Shown here in pieces: positions 30,981 to 44,143 of a stretch of 64,000 nucleotides of DNA. This DNA is from Enoplolaimus lenunculus (taxonomy: Eukaryota > Nematoda > Enoplea > Enoplida > Thoracostomopsidae). The stretch lies in contig JASANG010000621.1 in NCBI GenBank assembly GCA_030248215.1, positions 248,001 to 312,000 of the forward strand, written 5' to 3'. A program made the position numbers and the translations under genes. Every line of letters starts with the position of its first letter. The first letter of the stretch is position 1. The notes beneath the pieces are model-generated. The model was not told the origin of the DNA and did not search any database. It was given only the letters and a program-made list of their open reading frames with translations.

Positions 30981-33900
30981 AGGTCACGCTATGCGAAATA
31001 TGGTCCTAACCGAGGCAGATTGGGTCTTCAATTAACTCGAAATTTAAATACATTCAAACCCAGATTTCTTTGTGTTCAGAACTGCGTACCAACCCCGTGC
31101 TCACTCAGGTCAAACGTACGTAATTCAGTCCCTTTTTAGGATTTCAATGAAAAGTGACTTGCTTATCTTATAGATCTTTGAATTAATAAGTGTAATAAAT
31201 TTCTATGTTCCACATTCCAAATTGAGAATCAATTATAACAAAACCTCTGTACTAGTACGAACTTTTAATTCTACCAAAAATAGGTTTCCTTTCGATTTCG
31301 TTCTATATTTTCATTTTGTGTAATGTTAGAAATTACCCACCGTAAATCTCCCTTTATGCCTCAACTCCCTTGAAATTTCAAATATTTTTAAATATGGAGG
31401 CCAATACTCCAGAAATTTTGAATTAAACCTTTCATTGTTTTTTCCTGTTACACCAGCCACAGATTTACGTAATTACTGTTATTTCAATTTTTTTTTTCAA
31501 TTCCGTATGAAAGTTTTTTCAAATCTATTTAACGTTCTCCAGATGATTGAAAGTGTATTTATATTTATATTTCAACCAGAGCTGGCAAAACTTTACTCTC
31601 AGACATCGCCGTGCGAATATTCGGTTTGTCCGTGAACGGCCTAATAGAGAAAACGTTTAAAATAACCTGTACATCAGCATTGAATTTCTATTTTCTAAAG
31701 GCATTTATTTAAGCATACCTCCCGACATAAAAAATTGGTTTAAGAATCCAGGTTAGCATTTGCCAGTTGCACCCCTTGCACGTTTTGTCAAAGCTCATGC
31801 TCATTAGACTCTAAAAGGTGCTACGTATGTTTGGACGTATACTCGTTTGAACTTTATTTGTTACGGGCGTCTAAGTAGTAAGTTAATACGGCGCTGTGGA
31901 TTGGAATACGTTGTATTTTAAATCACTCAGGTGCAAAGGTGATATAAAAGACATGTAATACTTTAAATATTAGAATATTTCAAAGTAAAGGGGTGTCCTA
32001 GTTTTTTTAACGGTAGACGGCAGAATAGAAAAGGTTTCGTGCGGGGCAAAATTGTGTATGTCAGAGGATAAAAATGAGGTTTATGTGGATTTTTTACATT
32101 TTATAATAGTGTGCAAACTGGGTTGCGATTTTGAGATTAGTGAGAATTTGGAATGTTTTTCTGCTGGATAATAACGAAATTTTAGTGTTTTTTTGGATTG
32201 CTAAGCAGGATCGTAAATGTAACCGCGTTGGCGGGTGATGCAGTTTTGATAGTTCTGCCATTTAACAACTTATTCGTTACAGTTCACCGTTTGTACACGA
32301 CGACATAGTCTTAGATCGTACTAGTTTGGTCGTCTAGTCAGTACCATAATTATTATAATCGCCAGCGTATAGCAATGATAATATTTTGCTAAGGGATAAT
32401 TTCGTTTAAATGGCTTTTGCGAACAAGCGTAGCGCGAGAATCGAATTTTCCCACCTTTAAAGTATGGTAGGTTATTCTAAAACATTAAAAGTGCGTTTTT
32501 ACCGGTCGCTAAATATTTTTTATATTCAGTCCACCTTAAAATTGTTTTTAACATAAATGTTTGACTTTTATGGCCATTGGGTGTATTCTTCAGTGTTCAC
32601 TCATTTATAGTTCTAATTAAATTATTGTAATATTGCAGTTTTTTCATTGAAGCCAACATTTAATCGTTCAGATTGAAAGTATCAGGGGTGGTTATTCATG
32701 TGTCAGTCATGAAGAGAGAATGAGGAGGCGCCGCCCACTTCAAGTAGATTAATGATCCCTACATGTAATAGGTGGAACGGACCTCGCGAGCGAATCTAAT
32801 AAAAAGTCAGATGCAAAGCTATCAATTTGTATTGTGGACGAGACCTTATATAAAACTCTTAATCTCAAAAAATAATGCTGGTTTTTAGCTCGCGAGATCG
32901 TTCGCTTCACTCGTTAAGATCGTTTCTAAACCCGTAAACGAACTCGTTTGAAAGCAAACATTATATTATTGTTTTTAAAAATATGCTTTTCGCTCGCTCC
33001 GCTTACGAGATTTCTTCCCCTGCATCTTTTGATTACCAGTAAATTCGTTCCCCTTAAACTGTCGCCTCCCCACCGTCCATCCACTTTCCGGAAATCGTGG
33101 TTGCGTCACTGGTGGGCCCTCGGTGGCGTGCCGGAAAGTGCATCGCAGAGTGTACCCTCGCACTGAGCTCGTTATTCGATAGCCGATAATATTGCCCTTC
33201 ATTTCTCCAGAAATTTCAGTCATTTCCCCATGTATACGCTGCCGCATCCACAAGTTTTCACGACGATTTTTCATGGGCGTCTGGAGTTCGAAGTATAATA
33301 AGTATTGCCAGAATCGCAAAAAACACTAGGAGCATCAGTCTCGTTTGACGTGTTATTCTAACCCAGAAAACAACAGACAAAACCTGATTAAAGAAAGGAA
33401 GCACAGGCGAATAATTAAAAAAAACAGCGAGAAAGGAAATGATGGTTAGTTTTAAAACGTTTTTTATTTATTTTTTATAATTCAATTAACTCTGGTCGGC
33501 GTAATGTTTGAAATTGTTGACAGAATCAGGTCGCACTGTTTCTCTCTTTACAGTTTTCACCGTTGATTTGTAAGACCAACACAAAGACGCAACTGGGGCA
33601 TTTTTCTTTAATATATTCGTAATACTTTTTAATTTCCTATTTTCTTCTATATTTCGCATTTATATTTGATTCATTTGTAAACATATTTATTTTTGTTTAC
33701 AAATATTAAAAAGTTTCTATTATAATATATATTTATACAAATATATACATCATTCATTTTCATTTACGTAAAACATCTATATATACATATATATTAATAC
33801 ATATTGAATTAAATTTTGATAGGTTGGACCCAGTTTTTTTTCTTGAAAATATTTAATGCTGCCCAAAGTTAACATTTGTTAATGGTTTTAAATTATAACT

Positions 33901-34138
33901 CATATTTAACTGTAGTCTTTGGAGTCCGGGTCGCATCATTTTTTAAAATCTTTAAGCCAATTGCATTTAATTTAACTCATTTTAAATTATGAATGACGTC
34001 AGTTTCCTAATTGAGTGAATATCAAATACGAAGTCAGGGGGAGGGGGGTTATGTCAAAACTGGCCATTTTTTGTTTTTATTTAAGACTTCTTCACTTGGT
34101 AAGATATGAAAAAACCCTCTTCGAAATTTTAACAAAAC
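30981..34138. other. Intergenic stretch, 3.1 kb without a gene
   Basis: AT-rich, with a simple AT-rich patch at about 33640-33800. Single hAT-like ends occur (CAGGGGTGG at 32684), and at 32783-32815 there is a phrase related to the GCGAGCGAA motif followed by AAAAAGTCAGATGCAAAG. No exon recognised. Confidence 0.5.
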
Positions 34139-34146
34139 CGAACTCC

Positions 34147-34557
34147 CAGGGTGCAACCGGAATTCTGGTTTTGGTAGGGGAATCCAGTATTCTTTACTGT
34201 CAAATTCCGGCAATAATTTCGGTATTTTTTCAGCGGAATTTTCCGCTGTTTTCACTATTGAAAATATTTCTCATTCGAAAGTGTGAGAAAAATTGGCATA
34301 TTCTAACTTATTTTTCTAGAATTGTCTCAGCGTGCGCTACCAAAAATTTCAATTTGTATTATACTCCATAATTTATCAAACATTTCCTAGCTACTGCATT
34401 TGTTTAAGGATTCTGACATCTAAATCGTGGGTTAACACATGATTTCGATGAAATAGCTTTAAAAAATCAATTTTTCGGTAACAAGTATTTTTGTTTTCCC
34501 GTTCCTGTATTTTTTAATCTTCCGGTTACGGTATTTTATAATTCCGGTTGCACCCTG
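34147..34557 (+). mobile_element. hAT-like MITE, family A, complete copy
   Basis: Ends CAGGGTGCAACCGGAATTCT and ATAATTCCGGTTGCACCCTG are inverted repeats. Flanks CGAACTCC (34139-34146) and CTAACTCT (34558-34565) agree at 6 of 8 positions. This is the best uninterrupted family A copy in the window (411 bp) and serves as reference for the partial copies at 1, 1000 and 56537. Non-coding. Confidence 0.85.
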
Positions 34558-34565
34558 CTAACTCT

Positions 34566-37500
34566 CTATATTCAAAATTCAAGCCACACTACTTATAAAT
34601 ACCTATTTATAGGCATAGCATAACTAAGAAACCAGAAAAACACATTTATATACGTTAGTATTAGAATTTTGATCATTTACGGGTCTCGTAGCTAAGAATA
34701 ACAGCTTTAGAAGACGTCTGCTTCCGAGCGAAATTTTTAACCTTGCGCGTGTTCCCAAGAGAATTTTTTGGCCTTCTCTAATACGCAGTGCCGACTACGT
34801 ATCGACAGATTCATTTTGGTCAATTAAGCTTACACAAAAGCTGATTAATATTCAGAATTTTATGTAATACCTTAGCTATGTCGTGTTCATATTAAAATAT
34901 CTTTTAATACCTGCCTTTCTTAGCTATCACTTTCATCATGCACAACGGTAAGGATTTTATTTCGAGAAGGTATGACTTCACAAATTGATTTTTACGAGCG
35001 AACTAGTAGCGAGCGAGAAAATTTGATCTCTTCGAGGCATTGGGGTAGTTCTAAATTTTGACAGTGTTCTCATTTTTCCGTCTTCCCAAAATTTCTGGTA
35101 TATTTCCCCCCTCAATTCGCATATCAGATTTGTCTTTCACAACACTTTCTGTATGTATTCGCTAAATAGTTTTAGACGTTATTATTCCTGTTCACTTTTA
35201 GAGCTCAGAATTTCCGGTACGAAAGTTACAAGAAATTGATTCCTTCTGCCTGTCTTTAGCGTGTGTGCGCCTTAATCTTATTGTACCAACGTGTAACTCA
35301 GCACCTATTATCGCAAAACCCTTTAAGAACAATACTGTATCGTAGATTTATACTAGCGGAAATCAAAAACTTCTGTTTGTAGAATATTTAAATGGCTTTG
35401 TTGGTTAAAATTTAAGAATTATCTTAGACGCTGTGACTAAAGTGAATAGTCAGAACGTGCCATAGCTGTCAATGTTGTTGTAAAATTTGATTTTTGTTAA
35501 CTTAATGTATAATTGACGCCAATTGACAAGTGTATAATATAAACTTATAAATTAATATAACCAGTTTGTTTTAAATTGAAATCCCAGTAATGACTGTGAG
35601 AACATAGCGAAATTTACCATCCTAGTTATAATTGTCACTTGTTATCTTTGGGCAGACTTGGACTCGTAACTAAGAGCAAACTTCGAAAATAACATTTTGA
35701 ACAAGAGTATGCAATTTACCAAAAAATTACACGGTGCAAAAGGCGCTAGCGGTGCGTTGTGGTTCGCTTTACACCGTTTTACTTTAGAGACATTCTGTCG
35801 TTGGCAAAACGCAACGAGCGCAGGAATCTTTTTCGTGCACTGAAAATGTACACGTTTGCATATGCCTATCCAAAAAATAATCGACCATTGGTGCTATTAA
35901 GTTTTGTATAAGCATGAAAAGGCGTTGAAAATGGCTGAAACCTTGGGTGTCGGCACCTCCTAATAGCTCTTCAAGAACATTGTTTACTTGAAAAACTCGC
36001 GATCATTATATTGAGCGAAACGATAGACGTAGTTTAATTATTAAAGAACAAATTAATGGTCTGCTGCAAAAGTATCACAATTTGAAAGTTAATAGTATAA
36101 AGGGCGCATAGGAGCCGAAGGCCACCGAGTGATATTGTAGCCAGGGACACTAAACAGTTTGGCCTTTCCCTGGCGATTGCCCTGAACGACTAAAACAATA
36201 CTAAGGTATTGTCGGGTCGGCGCTAGTAAACAAAGTTTTCAGGTATAATATTTATTTAGCGCCGTGGTACTTAAGTAAATATTTACTTGGTTACTAACCG
36301 GAAATATGCTGGTTTAGAGTGCAAACATTATTTAGCGTAAAATATGGTCCGTGTTTGTACCAGGAACTGTGGTATGATGTAGCAATCGCTTGATGTTATT
36401 TATAGTCGTTGACTAAAACTAGTTGGTTTTCAAAGACAAACTCGGTACCCTAGACTCAGGTCCGGCAACGGTTCTATATATGCACTGTCGGACCCGAAAG
36501 GGCACACCTAGCTGTTGGCTCTCCAACAGGGATCAAAACCAAAGCTTTATATTAACATTTAGTACTAAAATCGCGGTTGTTTTCTCGGTTGCTTCTGTTA
36601 TGAGCTTTTTCACTATTTGCGTCCGTCAGAAGTTTATGCATTCGCCAATATCGTGAAATCAAAAATTAGGGTGTGTCTGTGTTTTTAGGAAAGCGAAGCT
36701 AAAAGCTTATCTCATTGATTTTATTACTTTACAAAAACACACTTTGCATTGAATAAAGTTGAAACATATATATTGCAAGTTGAACGTTATTCGCAGATGC
36801 CAAGGGCCAAGTGCTAATCTAAAACACTTATGTTGTGACCACAGTTTGATCAAGGTACTGTTTTTATTGTTCTGCAAAACAGATATACATTTGAGCATAA
36901 CTTGTATTAATTAGCCCCAGTAATAAATAAAACAAACAGAATTGGTTACATGAAGTCGAGACGCGTTGGCGCAACACCTCTTTGTGCAGCTGTGATTCTT
37001 AAACGCATGGTACCTTTCAGGTCTCTTCAGACCGTTAGGTTCAAACCATCTGGGTTTTGCACTTTCTTAATAAGCCAGAACCTTCTAACTGGTTTAACCT
37101 AGATTCAATGGTGGATCCACAGGGATGTCATGGGGTAAGAATTTTCAATTCGACCCTACCCTACCCCAACCGGTGCATAATTTTCTTGGACTTCCCCGTT
37201 GAGATCGCTGCCACACAGCCGACTTCCAGTCGCGGTGGACGTCAGGTAGGTTGTGCAACAGATGTACTGAGTATCTGCTGTTACTAAAGAAGGTTGTCCT
37301 AAGGCTTTACGATAAATGATTAATGACGCTTAACCTTGTCAATTGTTATTTACCATTTTTTGATTGTGCTTGGATTCCTTGAAACGAGGTTAAAGCCTCG
37401 TGCAACTGCGCAACTTTCTGCAGTGAGAACTCATAGCTGTAATTTGTACGTGCAATTTTTTGACAGAAAGAACTTGCAACAGCAATTTGCAACTGCAAGT

Positions 37501-38360
37501 TTTGTTCAAAAACACCTGAAGAGCATAACGAAATGTTGTGGTCATGCAGATAAAAACTTTAAGAGACCAGTATATGTGTATAATGTATTATTCAACCCAC
37601 CTATAGGGACATCGGTCTAGTTTTGGTGAACAGAGGCGTGAGCATCACATGTTAGAAATTGAGGATCTGGCTGGTTAAATCATAACAGCCTGAATACTGA
37701 ACAAAATATAAGCCCATTTATTTAGTTTGCATACTCTTCGTTCGCGAAACGCGAAACTTTGACATTTTTTATTTTGATTTTTGAATGAACAGCTTGCTTA
37801 ATACAGTTGTAGAAACGGTCAAGACCATGAAGAAATTTATCAAAATTTGATGAAAGTTTTCGTGGTGGCTCTGTAAAATTTAGCATTAAATTAACAATTG
37901 CGAGGTCTGTGTACGGGATTGCTTCCTAAAAGCAGTTACCGCGCGTTGAAGGCGCATATGTTTCGAATTCCTATTATAACCTCGCTGAATTTTTGCATTA
38001 TTTGGCCATAAACACATCGCGAGCGAAAAATGGACTGTTTGCATCGCAAAATTTCCAGCATCGCGAGCTGTTGGGGGGATAATCATACCATCTCTCTTGG
38101 GTTCGCTACTATCTACACAAGCAGCAGGAATTCCAGCATGATAGTTGACCTCTGACTTTAGTTCCAATACTCACAATTATGAGCTTAATACCTATGTTAC
38201 TGTGCATTATACAGTTGAACGTCTCAACGTATTTGTTTTCTGTGGCACAGAGCGATTATTTAATATTTTATGTATTTCATGCTGTATACTCTGCAACTGC
38301 AACCATAATTGTTTATTTGGGGCGATTACACAAACCCATCCTTTCGCGTACCCATCTCAA
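34566..38360. other. Intergenic stretch, 3.8 kb without a gene
   Basis: AT-rich. At about 35780-36120 a patch with somewhat coding-like wording does not match a family I can name. A GGTTCAAACC tRNA B-box look-alike at 37030 has no matching A box at a normal distance. CAATGGTGGATCCACAGGG at 37107 is a single hAT-like end. Confidence 0.45.
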
Positions 38361-38587
38361 ATAATCATTGCCAACATTAAGAGAAATTAAGGTAGGTCAT
38401 CAAAGGGATTTGTAAGGTTTTGCGATTAAGAACAGTACGGTGCATCCGGAATTTTTTGTGGCACGAGCGAATTTACCATAATCAGTGCCAACATAAAGAG
38501 AAAAGGCCATCAAAGGGATTTGCATGGTTTTGCGATTAAGAATAGTATGGCGAATCCGGAATTTTTTGTGGCACGAGCGAATTCGGC
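38361..38587 (+). repeat. Tandem duplication, period about 117 bp
   Basis: Two copies, 38361-38477 and 38478-38587, share GCCAACAT near their starts, CATCAAAGGGATTTG, GGTTTTGCGATTAAGAA and TCCGGAATTTTTTGTGGCAC. They differ at several positions and by a short indel. No coding content recognised. Confidence 0.85.
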
Positions 38588-41500
38588 GGTAATATTATTA
38601 ATATAAAATGGTTCAAGTTCCGCATCGCAAAGATATCAAGTAAAATTTGCCCACTAGGGATATTATGTAAACTTTTGCCACGCCCTCTGATTTCTAGTAT
38701 TCAAAGTTTTTTGTGAGAATATCGTGAGACCACGCATCTGTTCACCACAAACGTGACATCCTAGACAGGCCAAAATGGTGACTATAAGTGTCACATCGGA
38801 TCCGACGGCAATTATGAGAAAATATCCACGAAGTATATGGTTTCAACGGCTAAGCTTTGGTTAACATCATGCTTAAGAGCAACTTTACCATAGAATCCTT
38901 TGCAAAGAATGTTATACTGATCTCGAACTCAAACGCTTCCAAAGCTCTTTGAGACGGGTTTTCGTAATTTGTCTTAGAATTGTCAACAATTGCGGTGGAT
39001 GATGGGTTTGTCTAATTTTGGGATCGTGTAATACAACCGTTTATATATATTTATATATCATAACAATATTTTGAATAAAATAATAATTACTGTAATTACA
39101 CTGTTGCAACTGGAGTCTCGGGAAAGGAGTGCGTTTTTACAATATTGCACGGTTTGCAACAATAAAATTGCAATATTTATGCAGTTTAACACCGTTCTCA
39201 TCATTATACGTGTTGGTAATAGGTATATTTACGGATGCGTGAGACATTATGCGTTATGTTGTATATCAAATCGGGATTGCATTGTATGAAAATTTTGAAA
39301 ATAGGTTTGTTGGGTTAACAACTGAAACACATCTTTCAAACTTTTCGAAAACCCTTACTGTGGGGACTGAACTCATATATCCATTGCTTGGCTATATCTT
39401 TCTACATGTATGCATGCATATATGCAGCATATCAGTAACAGCTGTTAAATGTGTGAAAATGAATATTTACTGCTTACGTAAAATTTTATTTCCTTTTTCA
39501 ATTTTTGATTTTAAATTCGGTGTTAAATTTTGCAGCGAATTTGAACGGTGACATTTAACGTTCGTAATTTAAATGTTCTTGAATTTTTCGCTCGTGGATT
39601 GGGTTTGTGATAAAAGTTGGTTTGGAGCCGGATGCTGCGACTACATTCTACGACAAATTTTGAATTTCTTGAAAGTACATCACAAAATTTGCCATTTTGG
39701 CGTTGCAATTTAAAGTTTATAATGTTTATTTCTTGTTAGCAACAATTTTACTTGGAGTAAAATGCCTATATATCTTCGCTGTTTTGGCCGAAGATACTTA
39801 TGCATAGATCTTTGCTGTTGCTGCAGTCCGTACAGAACGACATTTATTCAGCAGAAATAAGGATAACCAGGGGTGGGTACGGCAGCTTGACAAGCGTGAG
39901 GCGAAAATTGTTTCAAATCTGAACTCAAATTAAAACAATCTCGGTGCCGTGCAGCACTGCGCCATTCTTAAGTTTTTTGACATGACACGCGGCGAATATA
40001 GCACAACCTTTACGCTTCTCGCACTGCCATTCCTCCCAGCCTCGGTCAGCAAATCCTGAAACTGCTACTGACATATCAAAGACTAAATAAATATACTGAT
40101 ACCTACATATGTACATATATAATATATGTATTTGAAAATTTAAATAAAATTTTAGGATATATATTCATTATTGTTCATTTATGAATGAGTTTGTTGTCAA
40201 AATTTGAACTCTGTTTTCACTGAGTCGCAATTCCGTATATTTCAGCTCAAATCAGTATTTTTAATGTGGTGGTAGAGTACGCAAAATATCGCGTAACAAG
40301 GTTACTTAAAACTGTTTGCGGTGGTTTAACTTTTCGTTGAGTTTATTTAATATTTTGTCGGCACTAAGTTATATAATGTAGTAGTTTGGTGCTTGAATTT
40401 ATGATAAGTACCGGTATATATACCGCTGTATTCCATTATCCCCTATTCGAAGCATTTGCGAAAAAATGATACGATTTTGAAATATTTAAGCATTTATGTT
40501 GTCATAGTTGTTATACCCGATTCTGTTCGCTCTAACTACCCAGTTTGCTAAAAGCTAATTTTCGTAACTTGTTTGGCGTTGGCCACCAAGCATATTCGGC
40601 TCCTATATAAAAACTACCAACTGCGGTTTTACAATTTGTGAAAACTTTAAAATTTTTGTTCATCTCAGGACAATCATCCTTTTTACCTCTATAGCATAAT
40701 TTTTTATCTGCGTGTAGGTGTATATATCAGCGTCGCATATTAATTTACCCGGCTCGTGCGTATATACCTGTTGGTATCTATGGACAAAGTCTCACTGTGT
40801 ATAATATACAGCACCCATACATTTTTGTGTTTTCCAAAAATTTATAATTTTGAGTATACTTTAAATAAAAAATTAACTGAAACAAGTACTAAAACGGATG
40901 AATTTTGCTTTATAGCGTAAGATATTGCTCATATTTTACAGTTAATCTTAAATATTTCGCCGCAAATACATGCTATTTTAGTCAAATACTGCTATCGTTG
41001 TATTTGCGGCTTGCATTTTTATTGTGAATTTTAATGCTCTACATTGTATACAGTACGTTTTTGTTGCATTTCAACATTATATTTCTACACCGATAAAAAT
41101 TGCAGAGTAAATCTCTTGAGGACAGAGCATTGGCGAATTCAATGTAGCTGAGGCCCCGAGCCCTGGGTTATAACCAAAAGGCGGGCAAAAATGTATCACA
41201 ACAATTCGTCACCCGACAACTTGTAATTCGGAATTTCATTGTCTAGACAGTTCGTCGCCATTCGCTAGGTCGCTAGGCTTATATGGTTAGTATTATACTT
41301 AGGAGTAAGATTAGCCTTAGGATCACGCTTAGTATTATGCTTAGATTTCTCAATAGTCTTTAGGAAACTGTTGGACGCCAACTGGCAGGGCGAAGAATTG
41401 TCGTAGATTAGAGCAAGGATTCCGTTTATTATTATTAGTTGCATATATAATACGCCAAAAAGGTATATGTATTGCAACAAACTAACATAACCTAAAATTT

Positions 41501-42569
41501 TGCGTCAGGATTTATTAACAATATTAAAACAATTTGTTTCGCTTTTGAGAGCTTATCGCTGAATGTTATGCGGGGTTCACGTTATAACTGGGTAGCCTGG
41601 AACACGTTTTGTCCATATGACTATAGCTGGTAACATTTTGTCTGACCGCTTATCCGCTATCAGATTCAAAAATTTGAATTGTCTGTTAACCTGATGTGAC
41701 ATCTACTATTTGTACTGCAGTGTCATATGATATTCCAAATATTGTCTGTCAGTATCATATGACATGTGTGAAAATGTCTGCAAAGTTGTGGTAAACTAGC
41801 TTGATTGTCCTGTAGAATATTATGATACTAAAATTTGAAATTTGAATTATTTGTACTTAGGAATATATTTTGTGGAAAATTTAGTTTTTTAGCCATATAA
41901 CTAAAAAATAGCCCTGGATCCGCCAAAATTCACCGTTGTTTGTTTGCCCGTGTCCTGTCAGAAATTTTTTGGCTGTGTTCCTTTGACTGTCACATTTGAC
42001 TGTTGGATCGCTTATATTTTAAAATTGTTGTCAAAATTCACATCGTTCAAAAATTCGGCGACCCGAAATAATAATAGCAATAAATGATAAAATTCAAATA
42101 GTCGACAAGAAAATTACGTCATTTTCAAAAATTATTTCTGCTTTGATAATTGCCGTCTTCATATGATGGTGACTGATAACCTAAATTTTGAAAAAAATTT
42201 CCGAAAAATAGTACACAATTGCAAGAAACTGTTTTGAAATTGAACAGCGTAGAAAATATTAACAGCATTCGAAGAAAGTTTAAAATGAAGGGGCTCCGAG
42301 AAATTTGGAGACAAACGCCACGCCTTCGAAAACGCGCCACAGTACTTTTTATGGTGCAGGCAGACTATCTGAGGGGGCAACTTTTTCACTTGCTGACGGA
42401 TCCAAGTGGGCCACCTCGGTCTGACCTAGACCCAACTGCCGCCATGAAAATGTATTAAAAAGGATTAACAATAAAATGATGCGCAGAGCTTCTTGTTTGT
42501 TTCGCTCGCAGTTTTCTTTCACGATTATGTCGCCTCCCTTTTTTAGAAATTTCAACATTCTGGTTATTA
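38588..42569. other. Intergenic stretch, 4 kb without a gene
   Basis: AT-rich. Spaced CTTAG/TTAGG phrases lie at about 41270-41345. A short inverted pair TGTCATATGATA / TATCATATGACA sits at about 41723-41764. No exon recognised. Confidence 0.5.
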
Positions 42570-42792
42570 CACTACTTACAAAAAGGGTGAGTTAAATTGA
42601 CTCGCTCCGAAATAGGCTTTTCCAGACTACACAAACTGAGTCAAATTCGACTCCACCAGAGTCATATTTGACTCACTGAGCGATTCATTGAGTCGAATTT
42701 GACTCTACCGGAGTCGAATTTTGACTCAGTTTGTGTTGTCTGGAAAAGCCTAATTCGGAGAGAATCAATTTGACTCACCATTTTTTGCAGTG
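42570..42792. mobile_element. Fold-back MITE with TA target duplication
   Basis: CACTACTTACAAAAAGGGTG at the left is inverted at the right as CACCATTTTTTGCAGTG; inward, CCGAAATAGGCTTTTCCAGA pairs with CTGGAAAAGCCTAATTCGG and ACACAAACTGAGTC pairs with GACTCAGTTTGTG. Nearly the whole 223 bp can fold on itself. TA flanks both ends. The centre repeats GAGTCAAATTCGACTC-like palindromes about four times. TA duplication suggests a Tc1/mariner-like mobiliser, but that is inference. Confidence 0.85.
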
Positions 42793-42961
42793 TACTTTAA
42801 CGCTCAAAAGCGACTTTGCAACACGTGATCACTGTCCTGCCCACCGAAAGTCAGCAGATGTCCTTTCAGGTGGGCCGGAAAATACATATACAGCGCTGTG
42901 CCGAGATTCTCATATTTTCAATACCCTTAACATTTCGTGGTGCCCTTTCTCGTGCAATGTA

Positions 42962-43094
42962 CACTGCAAAAAATGGTGAGTCAAATTGACTCCCTCCGAA
43001 ATAGGCTTTTCCGGACTACACAAACTGAGTAAAAATTTGACTCCGCCGGAGTCGAATTCAACTTAATGAGTCGCTCAGTTTAGTCTCAGTATCA
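42962..43094 (+). mobile_element. Half copy of the fold-back MITE
   Basis: Starts CACTGCAAAAAATGGTGAGT after TA and follows the left arm of the element at 42570 (GAAATAGGCTTTTCCGGACT, ACACAAACTGAGT) into the GAGTCG core, then loses similarity near 43094. The right arm is missing. Confidence 0.8.
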
Positions 43095-43325
43095 TATGCG
43101 TTATGAAATTAAGGCATTCGCCAAAAGTGACAAATAACAATTGACAAGATTACACGACATTATTTTCATAAAGCATAAGTCCATTCTTCTTTAATGATTA
43201 CAAGTTTTTGAGGGTTTTGAACAAATATTTCAGATCGTTGAGGTCAAAAAATGTTCTCGTTCGCTAGGCTCGCTCGCATAGAAAAGCTGCATGAGGTTTA
43301 TCCCTGCCAGGGCCAATGTAAAGAA

Positions 43326-43496
43326 CAGGGACGGAACAATGTTATAAGCATAATCCTAAGCCTAAACCTAAGCCTAAGCGTAAGAATGACCATATTCCTA
43401 AGCCTAGGCCTAATCATAAGCCTAAGCCAAGCAAAAAATAAGTCTAAAGCTTAAGCTTGGTCTTTTCTAGTCACACAGAAAAACGGTCCGCCCCTG
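43326..43496 (-). mobile_element. TIR element with internal TTAGGC-like hexamers, copy 1
   Basis: Ends CAGGGACGGAACAATG and GAAAAACGGTCCGCCCCTG. The interior is a run of CCTAAGCCTAAACCTAAGCC-type hexamers, with a short non-repeat spacer GAATGACCATATT between two blocks. Reverse-complement relative of 25551-25704. The open frame across it is an effect of the repeat and not a gene. Confidence 0.8.
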
Positions 43497-43788
43497 ATCT
43501 TCACATGACCCCTTGCCAAAATGAAATCTAGGTTGCGCTCCTACTTCACATGCTACCGGTTGCGCCCTTACTACACATGCTACCTCTATTTTGACTGAGC
43601 ATTTTTACTACAGCTCTGCTGAAGTTATCATCTTGAATTGTGTGAAAATAATATTTGCTGTGAACTGACAAGAAATAGATTGAACAAATATTTCAGATCG
43701 TTGAGGTCAAAAAATGTTCTCGTTCGCTAGGCTCGCTCGCATAGAAAAGCTGCATGAGGTTTATCCCTGCCAGGGCCAATGTAAAGAA

Positions 43789-43959
43789 CAGGGACGGAAC
43801 AATGTTATAAGCATAATCCTAAGCCTAAACCTAAGCCTAAGCGTAAGAATGACCATATTCCTAAGCCTAGGCCTAATCATAAGCCTAAGCCAAGCAAAAA
43901 ATAAGTCTAAAGCTTAAGCTTGGTCTTTTCTAGTCACACAGAAAAACGGTCCGCCCCTG
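43789..43959 (-). mobile_element. TIR element with internal TTAGGC-like hexamers, copy 2
   Basis: Identical to the copy at 43326-43496 by eye; it came along with the 463-bp tandem duplication and is not an independent insertion. Confidence 0.8.
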
Positions 43960-44143
43960 ATCTTCACATGACCCCTTGCCAAAATGAAATCTAGGTTGCG
44001 CTCCTACTTCACATGCTACCGGTTGCGCCCTTACTACACATGCTACCTCTATTTTGACTGAGCATTTTTACTACAGCTCTGCTGAAGTTATCATCTTGAA
44101 TTGTGTGAAAATAATATTTGCTGTGAACAGACAAGAAATAGAT

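Larger units (their letters stand above)
43218..44143 (+). repeat. Nearly exact tandem duplication, 463 bp x 2
   Basis: Copy 1 is 43218-43680 and copy 2 is 43681-44143, beginning TGAACAAATATTTCAGATCG. I see one difference, GTGAACTGAC against GTGAACAGAC near the end. Each copy contains one whole TTAGGC-bearing element. The identity points to a very recent duplication, or to an assembly duplication. Confidence 0.95.

Noticed and set aside
35780-36120. Coding-like wording (for example ALKMAETLGVGTS) suggesting a helix-turn-helix transposase relic
   Set aside because: Too short and in different frames, with no family I can name; not enough to annotate.
36960-37045. tRNA-like A and B boxes (TTGGCGCAAC and GGTTCAAACC)
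   Set aside because: The boxes are about 65 bases apart with no acceptor-stem or anticodon-arm pairing that I can draw; at most a tRNA-derived relic.
43251-43454. Identical 67-codon open frames in the 463-bp duplicates, a possible duplicated small gene
   Set aside because: They are made by the CCTAAG-type hexamers of a TIR element; the low-complexity wording is a product of the repeat.
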